Positions 1 to 7,495 of a DNA stretch of 64,000 nt are shown here, piece by piece. The position numbers and the translations under genes were made by a program. The notes below the pieces were generated by a model. That model was given only the letters and a program-made list of their open reading frames with translations, was not told the origin of the DNA and searched no databases. Every line of letters starts with the position of its first letter. Within the stretch, counting starts at the first letter, position 1. Where the stretch lies: positions 310,001 to 374,000 of the forward strand of contig CAVTBB010000003.1 in NCBI GenBank assembly GCA_963732855.1, given 5' to 3'. The DNA comes from DASXVU01 sp963732855 (GTDB taxonomy: Archaea > Thermoplasmatota > Thermoplasmata > Methanomassiliicoccales > UBA472).

Positions 1-1158
1 GAGATCGGCTCCATCCCTTCGTGGGTGGGGGAGGACATCCCTGTCCCGTACGACGTGGCACAGGAGGTGGGCCGTCTTCGCCGGTTAGAGGATTATTCCG
101 AATACAATGGGGACGGGGCTTCGGTGAAGGCGGTCAAGGATTACTTCGTCGAGCAGCGGGCCAAGTTCCCCATGCCTACGGATAAGAAGGTGACACTGGA
201 GATAGGGAAGCGCCTCGCGATCCTCAATGTCTGCTTTGGCACAAAGGTCAACGAGACGCTGTCCAAGATGCTCTCTATCCTTTTGACCGCCCGGCTGGGG
301 GAGTCCGTAGGAGTCACGACCGATCCGTACCGCATCATCCTCGACCTACCTCGGGACATCAAGCCGGACATGATCATCGAGACGTTGAAGGGCATCCGCT
401 CAGATACCGTCGAATCGCTGGTAAGGATGGTCATAAAGAACTCGAGCCATTTACGGTGGCGTTTCGTCTACGTAGCGAAGAAGTTCGGCGCCGTGGACAA
501 GGATGCGGATTACAAGAGCGTAAACTTCGGTCGATTGGTCGAGGCGTACGAGAACAGCCCGATATTCGACGAGGCGATCGCAAGGGTCTTGTGGGAGGAC
601 TTCGATCTGGACGGAACGGTGGAGGTCGTCCGTCGCATCGAGAGCGGCGACCTGGAGTTCCAGGTCTGCGGACTCACGCCGATAGGCCGGGCCGGGCTGT
701 CGCATTCGAAAGAGCTGATAACGCCCCAGCGTGCCGATCACTCTATACTGATGGCGCTCAAGAAACGCCTGGAGGAGGAGCAGATGCACATGTCCTGCCT
801 GAGCTGCAGCTCCCAGTGGCGCCTCCGGGTGCGCGAGGCGCCAAAGACGCTTGTCTGCCCGAAATGCGGGGGACACATGATCGCGGCGCTCAATCCTTAC
901 AATAAGGACCTAGTCAAGCTGGTGAGGAAGAAGAACCTAACCGAGGACGAAGAGAAGGAACTGCGCAAGCTGTTCAAGAATGCCAGCCTGGTGATGAAGA
1001 ACAGCAAGAAGGCGATGACCGCGCTCGCCGGTCGCGGCATCGGCCCAGATACCGCCTCCAGGGTGCTGGCCGGGTTCTTCGACAGTGAGGATGACTTCCT
1101 GAGGGAGATCCTCAGCGCCGAGATCAACTATGCGAAGACCAAACGTTTCTGGGATTAA
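1..1158 (+). CDS. Lhr-family SF2 helicase, C-terminal part (5' truncated)
   Basis: The reading frame is open from base 1, so the gene enters from outside the window and only its last 385 codons are visible. The first residues, IPSWVGEDIPVPYD, match the conserved segment just after the helicase core in Lhr proteins; the complete Lhr at 38231-43609 has the equivalent PSWTGEMLPRSFD. A CxxC...CxxC zinc ribbon follows (CLSC and CPKC, about residues 265-290), then a helical tail. Lhr proteins are 3'-5' ATP-dependent translocases in DNA repair. The motor motifs lie outside the window, so activity cannot be judged. The stop overlaps the convergent FAH-family gene by 4 bp. Confidence 0.8.
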   Translation, partial: EIGSIPSWVGEDIPVPYDVAQEVGRLRRLEDYSEYNGDGASVKAVKDYFVEQRAKFPMPTDKKVTLEIGKRLAILNVCFGTKVNETLSKMLSILLTARLGESVGVTTDPYRIILDLPRDIKPDMIIETLKGIRSDTVESLVRMVIKNSSHLRWRFVYVAKKFGAVDKDADYKSVNFGRLVEAYENSPIFDEAIARVLWEDFDLDGTVEVVRRIESGDLEFQVCGLTPIGRAGLSHSKELITPQRADHSILMALKKRLEEEQMHMSCLSCSSQWRLRVREAPKTLVCPKCGGHMIAALNPYNKDLVKLVRKKNLTEDEEKELRKLFKNASLVMKNSKKAMTALAGRGIGPDTASRVLAGFFDSEDDFLREILSAEINYAKTKRFWD

Positions 1159-1814
1159 AGTCTGGCCCGAACCGGGTTGGTAAGCGTTCCTACCCCTTCG
1201 ATCCTCATCTCGATCATGTCGCCCGGCACTATCGGCCCCACGCCGCTAGGTGTTCCAGTGGCGATGATGTCCCCTTCCTCCAGCGTCATCCACTTGGAGA
1301 TGAAGGCGATGAGCTCCTCCGGCGTATAGATCATCATGGACGTGCTGCTGTTCTGCCTGACATTCCCGTTCACTCGGCACGAGATCTCCAGATCGTGGAT
1401 GTCATGTGCCGCCGCAAGTGGTTTCGGTTCAGACATCGGCGCAAAGGTGTCCATTCCTTTGCTCAAGGACCAAGGCAACCCGGCCTTGCGATACGAGCTT
1501 TGGATGTCCCGGGCGGTCACATCGTTGAAGACGGCCACGGCGGAAACGTGCGACATCGCTCTCTCCTTCGGAATGTTCTTGCCGGTCTTGCCGATGATCA
1601 GAGCCAGTTCGACCTCGTGGTCGACCCTTCCGACGCCATCGGGGATAAGGATGTCGTCTCCATTGCCGATCAACGACGACGTGGGCTTGAGGAATATGAC
1701 CGGTTCGGCAGGCAACTCGCTATTGAGCTCCTTGATGTGCTCCCTATAGTTCTGGCCGATGCAAACGATCTTGCCACTTCTAATTGGACACGCCCCCTGC
1801 ACAGATCGGTTCAC
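1155..1814 (-). CDS. Fumarylacetoacetate hydrolase (FAH) family protein
   Basis: The 219-residue protein has the single-domain FAH fold pattern: an N-terminal KIVCIGQNYREH motif, the metal-binding acidic cluster DHEVELALIIG, NDVTARDIQ, and a C-terminal GDIIATGTPSGVG loop. Family members are Mg2+-dependent hydrolases, decarboxylases or isomerases acting on acylpyruvates and related beta-diketo acids. The exact substrate cannot be told from sequence. The start overlaps the stop of the upstream small gene by 4 bp (ATGA), so it is probably translationally coupled as the last gene of an rlmE-led operon. Confidence 0.88.
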   Translation of the reverse strand: MNRSVQGACPIRSGKIVCIGQNYREHIKELNSELPAEPVIFLKPTSSLIGNGDDILIPDGVGRVDHEVELALIIGKTGKNIPKERAMSHVSAVAVFNDVTARDIQSSYRKAGLPWSLSKGMDTFAPMSEPKPLAAAHDIHDLEISCRVNGNVRQNSSTSMMIYTPEELIAFISKWMTLEEGDIIATGTPSGVGPIVPGDMIEMRIEGVGTLTNPVRARL

Positions 1815-2059
1815 TCTTCACAGGGGTTGTCCCGCTCGGATACGGTCTCGAACTTCAGGAGGACGTTCATCCCCTTCATCGTCGCGTGCACCTTGTCTGC
1901 CAGGTAGATAGTATCGTCAATGGTGGCGTTCTTATCCCATTTGAAAATGCCATCATAATTACCCTTGGTCGGTTCAAAACCCAGGTTCCGGAGCGCGTCC
2001 AGTATCTCGGAAGGGCGCCTACCCTCGGAACTGAACGTGACGGTGATGTACGTCAACAT
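1811..2059 (-). CDS. Conserved small protein, function unknown
   Basis: An 82-residue protein beginning MLTYITVTFSSEG. I chose the internal ATG at 2059 because a longer frame would run into rlmE. The sequence alternates beta-like and helical stretches and suggests a small alpha/beta fold, with no motif I can name. It lies 46 bp after rlmE and overlaps the FAH-family gene by 4 bp, so it is co-transcribed with both. A role in RNA modification or as a small binding protein is possible but would be guesswork. Confidence 0.6.
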   Translation of the reverse strand: MLTYITVTFSSEGRRPSEILDALRNLGFEPTKGNYDGIFKWDKNATIDDTIYLADKVHATMKGMNVLLKFETVSERDNPCEE

Positions 2060-2105
2060 AAAGAGCGATACCCCGCTCCGCTCCTTTAACCATTGCGGAA
2101 TTTTG

Positions 2106-2750
2106 TTAGTTGTCGTCCCTTTCCTTGGGGAGCTCCACGTGCTCTGCTCCTCTAAACCTTCTGGCGATGATATAGACCTCGGAGGAGCTGTCCCTGGAAG
2201 CCTTCGGAGCGTACATGCGGACGTTATCGAAGTACTTCCTAACCTCAAGGACGAACTCCTTGGTGTCCTTTCCCTCGAAGATCTTCATGACCAATGTGCC
2301 GTTATCGACCAGGGTCTTCTGGGCGAACACGAGCGCATACTCGCACAGTTCGACGGAGCGGGCCTGGTCGGTGTCATAGGCACCGGATATGTTGGGGCTC
2401 ATGTCGGAAAGGATGACATCGGCCTTACCGGCTATCATGTACAGCAGTTTTTCCACCGTCTCGGGCTTCCTGATGTCGCCACGGATCGTTTCGACCATCC
2501 CGTCGACCGGTGCGATGCTCTGCAGGTCCACTCCGACCACGTGGCCGGACTCGGTGACCCTCTCCGAGGCGACCTGCAGCCAACCTCCTGGTGCAGCGCC
2601 CAGGTCCACTACCACGTACCCGGGTTTCATGATGTGGAAACGGTCGTCGATCTGGATGAGTTTGAAGGAGGCCCGGCTGCGATAGTCCAGCTGCTTCGCT
2701 TTACGGTAGAAGAAGTCCTTACGGCGGGCCGAGAGCCAGTTCTTGGACAT
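2106..2750 (-). CDS. rlmE: RlmE/FtsJ-type rRNA 2'-O-methyltransferase
   Basis: A 214-residue Rossmann-fold methyltransferase. Visible motifs are the SAM-binding VVDLGAAPGGW, the aspartate motif VILSDMSPN and a late catalytic lysine in LVMKIFEG, matching the K-D-K-E tetrad of the FtsJ family. RlmE methylates the ribose 2'-O of a uridine in the large-subunit rRNA A loop. I chose the start at MSKNWLSARRKDFFYRKAK, where family similarity begins; the longer frame runs into the divergent purM. It is probably the first gene of an operon with the 82-residue protein and the FAH-family gene. Confidence 0.93.
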   Translation of the reverse strand: MSKNWLSARRKDFFYRKAKQLDYRSRASFKLIQIDDRFHIMKPGYVVVDLGAAPGGWLQVASERVTESGHVVGVDLQSIAPVDGMVETIRGDIRKPETVEKLLYMIAGKADVILSDMSPNISGAYDTDQARSVELCEYALVFAQKTLVDNGTLVMKIFEGKDTKEFVLEVRKYFDNVRMYAPKASRDSSSEVYIIARRFRGAEHVELPKERDDN

Positions 2751-2880
2751 AACGTCTGTTCGATGCAATCCCGGGATAAAACGTTTGTCATCAGACGTCG
2801 CCGAGTGTGGATATTTCTGCGTGATTGGTTGCCATGAAAGACTATTTAGACGCCGGACCGATTTACCTTCGGTGCCTTCC

Positions 2881-3906
2881 ATGACCAAGAACGACTGGAC
2901 GTACGCCCGCGCTGGTGTCGACATCGAACAGAAGTCCCGCTCTATCGCTTCGCTTGTCAACAAGCTCACCTACCGCAGGACCGGCAAGGGCAGGGTCATC
3001 GACATCAAGGGACAGTTCACCAGCCTGATCGATTTTGACGGCACCATTCTGACACTATGCACCGATGGCGTCGGGACGAAGCTTCTCATCGCCGAGGCAC
3101 TGGAGAAGTGGGACACGGTAGGCATCGACTGCATAGCCATGAACGTCAACGACACCATCTGCGTCGGCGCCGAGCCGTTCGCGTTCGTCGATTATATCGC
3201 CATAGACAAGCCGGACGAGAGGATCACCGAGCAGATCGGCATAGGCCTGGAGAAGGCCGCAGAAGAGTGCAATGTGGACATAGTCGGCGGTGAGATAGCG
3301 GTCCTCCCCGAGATCGTCAGGGGTGTCGACCTGTCAGGAACCGCACTGGGCTGGCTGGAGAAGGAGAAGATCGTCGACGGCAGCAAGGTCCAGATCGGCG
3401 ACGCCATCATCGGGCTCAGGTCATCCGGAATTCATTCCAATGGGATGACGCTGGCCAGGAAGGTCCTTGAATCCGCTGAGGTCAAACTGGACCAGAAGTT
3501 CGACCGTTTGGGGAAGACCGTCGGCCAAGAACTGCTAACGCCGACCGAGCTGTATGTCAAGAAGGTGGTGGAACTGGTGGATCAGGTCACGGTCCATGGC
3601 ATGGTCAATGTGACCGGTGGCGGTCTGAAGAACTTCGTCCGCTTGAAGAAGGATGTGCTCTTCGAGGTATCTAATCCGATCAAGCCTCAGCCCGTGTTCG
3701 AGATGATATCAGAATTAGGCAAGGTGAGCGCGATGGAGATGTACAAGACCTTCAACATGGGTATGGGCTACGGCATCGTGCTCCCGCAAGAGAACGTCAA
3801 GAAGGCGTTGCAGATCCTGGGCGAAGGGGCAAAGGTCGTCGGCCAAGTGTCCGCGGGCAACGGGGTCGGAATATCATCACTGGGCGTCCACTACGAGAAC
3901 TACTGA
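2881..3906 (+). CDS. purM: Phosphoribosylformylglycinamidine cyclo-ligase (AIR synthetase)
   Basis: The 341-residue protein is full length for PurM, which closes the imidazole ring of formylglycinamidine ribonucleotide with ATP to give AIR in purine synthesis. It starts MTKNDWTYARAGVDI; the YARAGVDI motif is typical of PurM N-termini. Also visible are the LCTDGVGTK substrate loop, MNVNDTICVGAEP, VGGEIAVLPE and LRSSGIHSNG. It is divergent from rlmE with a 130-bp gap holding both promoters. The unknown gene at 3908 follows after one base and is probably co-transcribed. Confidence 0.95.
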   Translation: MTKNDWTYARAGVDIEQKSRSIASLVNKLTYRRTGKGRVIDIKGQFTSLIDFDGTILTLCTDGVGTKLLIAEALEKWDTVGIDCIAMNVNDTICVGAEPFAFVDYIAIDKPDERITEQIGIGLEKAAEECNVDIVGGEIAVLPEIVRGVDLSGTALGWLEKEKIVDGSKVQIGDAIIGLRSSGIHSNGMTLARKVLESAEVKLDQKFDRLGKTVGQELLTPTELYVKKVVELVDQVTVHGMVNVTGGGLKNFVRLKKDVLFEVSNPIKPQPVFEMISELGKVSAMEMYKTFNMGMGYGIVLPQENVKKALQILGEGAKVVGQVSAGNGVGISSLGVHYENY

Positions 3907-3907
3907 A

Positions 3908-5230
3908 ATGAAACGGATCTCGCTTAATTCCCGCACGCTCGGCTCCGAGTTCGCCGGTTTCGAACGGGAGCTGATGCGACCGGATCGACATGCTGGCTGG
4001 GTCAAGTTCGTGGCCAGCGGCGTGATCAAGCTGAGACGTTCACCATTCTCCGAGCATTACTCCGACAGCTTCTACTACGTCCCCGAGGACATCCAGCTCA
4101 ACGAGGGGGAACTGGTCAATCTGAACGTAGGCCCGCTGCGATGGGCGGGGATCAAGATCGAGGACGGGTCTGTCTTTCCTTCCTACAAAGCTTCCTATCG
4201 TGAAGTGAGAAGCGCGGAGAAGGGCGTGCTCCGTATGCCCCGCCCCAGGATAGACGCTAAGGATTTCCAGTACTTCCTGACCGAGCAATGGCGGGATGCG
4301 GAGTACGATGACCTGGGAAAATCCTTGGCGCTCCAGCTGCTATCCTGCCCGCCGGACGTCTACGGCAATGGCGGTATCGGTGCCCAGTCGATCTGCCTCT
4401 CGACCAAGAAGGGACCCCTTCTGGACCTAAGGTCGACGCTCAGGAACAGCCTGCCCATCGAGTTCACCGGCAAGAGCGACCTTTACCGGTTCGACATAAT
4501 CGAGAAGGAAGAACAGACCGAGGCATTGCAGGAAAAGCTTGGCCAGACGTCGTCAAGGGAAACATCGTTCAATTTCCTTACGGTGATGAACCCGGTGGCC
4601 GACCCGCTGCCTGTGCAGGTGCCGACCACGATCGTCAACGCGCACAAGATAGGGGTAGAGAAGGAAGCGAACCTGGATGTCTTGGAGTATCTGCTTTATT
4701 CGCTCATGCTCCGCCCGGTGATCAAGCTCTCCGCCGTCAAGGAGATCGAGGCGGGTATGCGGCTGGTCAAGGAGCAGGTGGAGCCGGAATCGGTGGAACT
4801 GGAACTGCCCATCGACCGATATGCCATAACAAAACTGGCGATGGCCATTTGTCGTCTAGAAGGCAAAGAGGAGATCGACGATTCTGCGTTCTCCAAGAGC
4901 AAGGAGACCTTCTTCCAGCTTTACCGCGAGTTCCTGGACACACGCAAGGACCATTTCAGACCGGGAAAAAGATCGTATGGGGGGAAGGGTGTGCGCTCAC
5001 AGGTGGCAGGCCAGCTCGACGCCAACGACCTCATTCTACTATCCTACGTGCGCAAGATCTCAAGGCAGCTGGGAAAGGAATACGTCACCGTCCAGGATAT
5101 CAAGGCAGAGCTGGGCAGGAAACGCTACCAACGATTTGACCTGGACCGTTCGCTGGAACGCCTAAACAACTTCGGAAGGGTGATCCGAAGCGAGAACATG
5201 AGCGCTTTCAAGCCCATCGACCTGGAATAA
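3908..5230 (+). CDS. Conserved archaeal protein of unknown function, C-terminal winged-helix-like
   Basis: A 440-residue soluble protein I do not recognise with confidence. It has no signal peptide, membrane segment or P-loop. The N-terminal ~100 residues are beta-rich. From about residue 300 it is helical (LPIDRYAITKLAMAICRLEG), in the manner of an AAA+ lid or MCM C-terminal helical region. The last ~70 residues look like a winged helix (DANDLILLSYVRKI...DLDRSLERLNNFGRVI). A distant, ATPase-less MCM/Orc-type relationship is a possibility only. The start lies one base after the purM stop, so it is probably in the purM transcript. Confidence 0.6.
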   Translation: MKRISLNSRTLGSEFAGFERELMRPDRHAGWVKFVASGVIKLRRSPFSEHYSDSFYYVPEDIQLNEGELVNLNVGPLRWAGIKIEDGSVFPSYKASYREVRSAEKGVLRMPRPRIDAKDFQYFLTEQWRDAEYDDLGKSLALQLLSCPPDVYGNGGIGAQSICLSTKKGPLLDLRSTLRNSLPIEFTGKSDLYRFDIIEKEEQTEALQEKLGQTSSRETSFNFLTVMNPVADPLPVQVPTTIVNAHKIGVEKEANLDVLEYLLYSLMLRPVIKLSAVKEIEAGMRLVKEQVEPESVELELPIDRYAITKLAMAICRLEGKEEIDDSAFSKSKETFFQLYREFLDTRKDHFRPGKRSYGGKGVRSQVAGQLDANDLILLSYVRKISRQLGKEYVTVQDIKAELGRKRYQRFDLDRSLERLNNFGRVIRSENMSAFKPIDLE

Positions 5231-5244
5231 GAGAAGATGTCGTT

Positions 5245-5814
5245 CTAGTCCTTTTTCGTCCGGTCGTGGACCTTGTGCGCGATGACCGCTACGCACGCCC
5301 CGAGCGCTGTGCAGGTCTCCATCGAGAACTCGCCAAAGGTAATGTCCATGTGGTTGGGCGCCATATCGTGGATGTCCTTGGGGACGCCCTTCGGACCGGC
5401 CCCGAAGACCAGGCATATGCTCCTGCCGTTCAGCAGCATGTCGACCACCTCGTCCACCGAGCGCTTCTTCTTTTTGTCCGGGTTACAGGTCGTCAGAACG
5501 ACCTCCCCGAGCTGCGGCTGGAAGCCTTTGCCCGGATAGGCGACGGTCGAAAATCGTCCCTTGGAGGTCACGTCCTTGAGGTAACTGCCGTCTTCGCCGA
5601 TCGAAGTGGTCGTCGAGACCCAGTTGGCGATCTCCTGCGGCGTTGTCAGGTCCTGGGGGAACGGAAAGCCAAGCGTTACCAGGTTGCAGTCGAACGCCAA
5701 AGTCAATGGCCCCGCTCTTGCCAGGATGCGGCGGTGGGCCTCGCGGAAGTTGTTCGGGTCGTAGGAGTTGTAGATGGCGATTGTCGCCCGTCCAAGTCTG
5801 CGTGGTTCCTTCAT
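5245..5814 (-). CDS. DUF531 family protein, SPOUT-like
   Basis: A 189-residue archaeal protein matching what I recall of DUF531. It starts with a beta-strand motif (ATIAIYNSYD) and ends with VFGAGPKGVPK followed by SMETCTALGACVAV. The glycine-rich turn plus late hydrophobic helix is typical of the trefoil-knot SAM-binding site of SPOUT RNA methyltransferases, which is the inferred role. No substrate can be assigned. It follows dys by 48 bp on the same strand, probably in one transcript. Confidence is good for the family and low for the activity. Confidence 0.72.
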   Translation of the reverse strand: MKEPRRLGRATIAIYNSYDPNNFREAHRRILARAGPLTLAFDCNLVTLGFPFPQDLTTPQEIANWVSTTTSIGEDGSYLKDVTSKGRFSTVAYPGKGFQPQLGEVVLTTCNPDKKKKRSVDEVVDMLLNGRSICLVFGAGPKGVPKDIHDMAPNHMDITFGEFSMETCTALGACVAVIAHKVHDRTKKD

Positions 5815-5862
5815 GATCGTCCTAGAATAAAGATGGAAACAGGCCCGGAGGCCTGAAGAAGT

Positions 5863-6945
5863 TTACTTCTTCTCGATGTTGAGCGATACCTGCTTCACCG
5901 ATGTGAGCATGTCCTCGTCCCAGGTGTTCTTCAGCCTCTTCCTGCCCTTCCATGCCCCGGACTGCAGGATGTAGCCGACCAGGAGAGACAAACCGATCGA
6001 CGCCTCGACATAGGCGACGGACTTGTTCGCGTCCCGGTTGATCTTGCCCCATGACTGTGCCTCCTCGAAGGTGCAGCCGGACAGCCCGCCCCACTGGGGT
6101 GCGTCCATGGTGATCTGGATGGCGTAGTGGTGGCCGCCCTTGTCGTAGCCCAACGTCTCCGCGATGACCTCGGTCTGCTGGATGAAGTTCTTGGGGACCC
6201 CGCCGCCAATGTAAATGACGCCGGTCTTCTCCGCTTTGATCTTCATCTGGGTCAGTTCCCAGTTGTCGCGGATCGGGTCCATGTGCATGAACGGCTTCTT
6301 AGCGGCGCGTGCCCTCTGGTACAGGCCGGTGAGACCGATGCCGATGCTCGAGTCATTGAGAGCCGGGACGAACATCGGGACACCGTACTTGCGGCAGTTA
6401 TAGAGGATCGAGTTCTTGTCCTTGACATGGTCGCCGAGGACCTCCATGAACTCCCTGGACGAGTAGCCGCGGGGCTCCAGCTTCTCTGCTATGTCACCTA
6501 TGACCGCGTCCGTTTCGCGGAACTTGTCCTCGTCGACCAAAGTGTCGTATATCCGGTCGACGAACAGCTCCCTGAGCGCCAGGTCGTCGACCCGCGGGGA
6601 GGTCTTGTAATGTGAGTAACCTTGGGCCTGGTAGAAGTCCTGGTATGGTATGGCGCCGATGGTGACGATCCCGTCGACGATGCCGTACTTCACCATGTCC
6701 GCGATGACCTTCCTCAGACCAGCCGCTACCAGCGGTCCTGCCAGACCAAGTATTATGGTCGGCCTTGCGGGGTCCTTCAGCGCCTTCTCGTAAGCGATTC
6801 CGCAGGTGGCCAGGGCGCGACTCTGTATAGAGCTGTCCTTGTAGGCCTCCATCAGGTCCTTGACGGTCGAAATGTTGTCAAAGTCAATGTGCTTGACCTT
6901 CTCCTTCATCACAGTCTTCTTGGACACTTCGCTTTTCTTTGCCAA
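5863..6945 (-). CDS. dys: Deoxyhypusine synthase
   Basis: A 360-residue NAD-dependent enzyme transferring the aminobutyl group of spermidine to a lysine of translation factor aIF5A, the first step of hypusine formation. Seen in sequence: the NAD-binding segment IILGLAGPLVAAGLRK, GGGVPKNFIQQ, and the catalytic lysine in EEAQSWGKI (K301), equivalent to the conserved SWGKI lysine of the family. Length and order are normal. The start has an N-terminal Lys-rich extension. It leads an operon with the DUF531 gene; the small 56-residue gene lies 71 bp upstream. Confidence 0.95.
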   Translation of the reverse strand: MAKKSEVSKKTVMKEKVKHIDFDNISTVKDLMEAYKDSSIQSRALATCGIAYEKALKDPARPTIILGLAGPLVAAGLRKVIADMVKYGIVDGIVTIGAIPYQDFYQAQGYSHYKTSPRVDDLALRELFVDRIYDTLVDEDKFRETDAVIGDIAEKLEPRGYSSREFMEVLGDHVKDKNSILYNCRKYGVPMFVPALNDSSIGIGLTGLYQRARAAKKPFMHMDPIRDNWELTQMKIKAEKTGVIYIGGGVPKNFIQQTEVIAETLGYDKGGHHYAIQITMDAPQWGGLSGCTFEEAQSWGKINRDANKSVAYVEASIGLSLLVGYILQSGAWKGRKRLKNTWDEDMLTSVKQVSLNIEKK

Positions 6946-7016
6946 AGTTTAACCCCCGCTTACATAGGAATCTAGTATTTCAAACTTAAAGAATCACATC
7001 GATCGATGATGCGTTC

Positions 7017-7187
7017 TCACTGCTTTTCCGGCGCCTTTCTGGGCCGGCTGCATATTGCATAGTCATCGCCGTCAAAAAAGACGTCCAATTCGGGGTGCTC
7101 GGCCTGGATCTCCTCGATCTTTTTGAGGACCTCGCGCAACGTGAAGTCGCTGTTCCTATCCAACTTTACGTGTACGCGTTTCTCCAT
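7017..7187 (-). CDS. Small acidic protein (56 aa), unknown
   Basis: A short gene starting MEKRVHVKLDRN. The predicted protein has a beta strand (KRVHVKLD), an amphipathic helix (LREVLKKIEEIQAEH) and a second strand (LDVFFDGDDYAI) before a basic tail, a compact beta-alpha-beta pattern with coding-like composition. A GGAG-type ribosome-binding site (ggagtcggag) precedes the ATG. It lies upstream of dys on the same strand. I cannot name a family. Confidence 0.5.
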   Translation of the reverse strand: MEKRVHVKLDRNSDFTLREVLKKIEEIQAEHPELDVFFDGDDYAICSRPRKAPEKQ

Positions 7188-7495
7188 CTCCGACTCCTGG
7201 CCAATGAGCCCAATTCCCTCTAAGATAGGTCGGAGAATATATATCCTTTTTTGGAGGTCGACCGAAAGTGGTGGAGTTTACCAGAGGAACGTGTACATTG
7301 GATTGAACTGGCGCGGTAATGTTCCTCGGGACCGGATATCGACATGGACCCTTTTCCATCCTCGAATAATGCCTTGCCAGGTATGTTAAATCCGCTGGAC
7401 TGCATTATTATCCGTTTGTACTTCACGAGGAACATCTTATATAGATGGCTGGCGCGTCCTGAGTCTATTCAAGTTTCACCATATAGGGTTCAAAA
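7188..7495. other. Intergenic region with divergent promoters
   Basis: About 300 bp without a convincing gene between the 56-residue gene and the coiled-coil/RecA gene. It is AT-richer than its surroundings. It holds a good TATA-like box for the plus-strand gene (listed separately) and AT-rich stretches near 7235 that could serve the minus strand. Short frames here show no protein-like pattern. Confidence 0.5.
7435..7443 (+). promoter_or_regulatory. TATA-like box for the 7496 gene
   Basis: The sequence cttatatag lies about 55 bp before the ATG at 7496. With the usual archaeal spacing transcription would start near 7465, leaving a leader of about 30 nt. Confidence 0.45.

Noticed and set aside
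25..1158. Complete gene starting at GTG 25
   Set aside because: The frame is open to base 1 and the first residues match internal Lhr sequence, so it is a 3' fragment.
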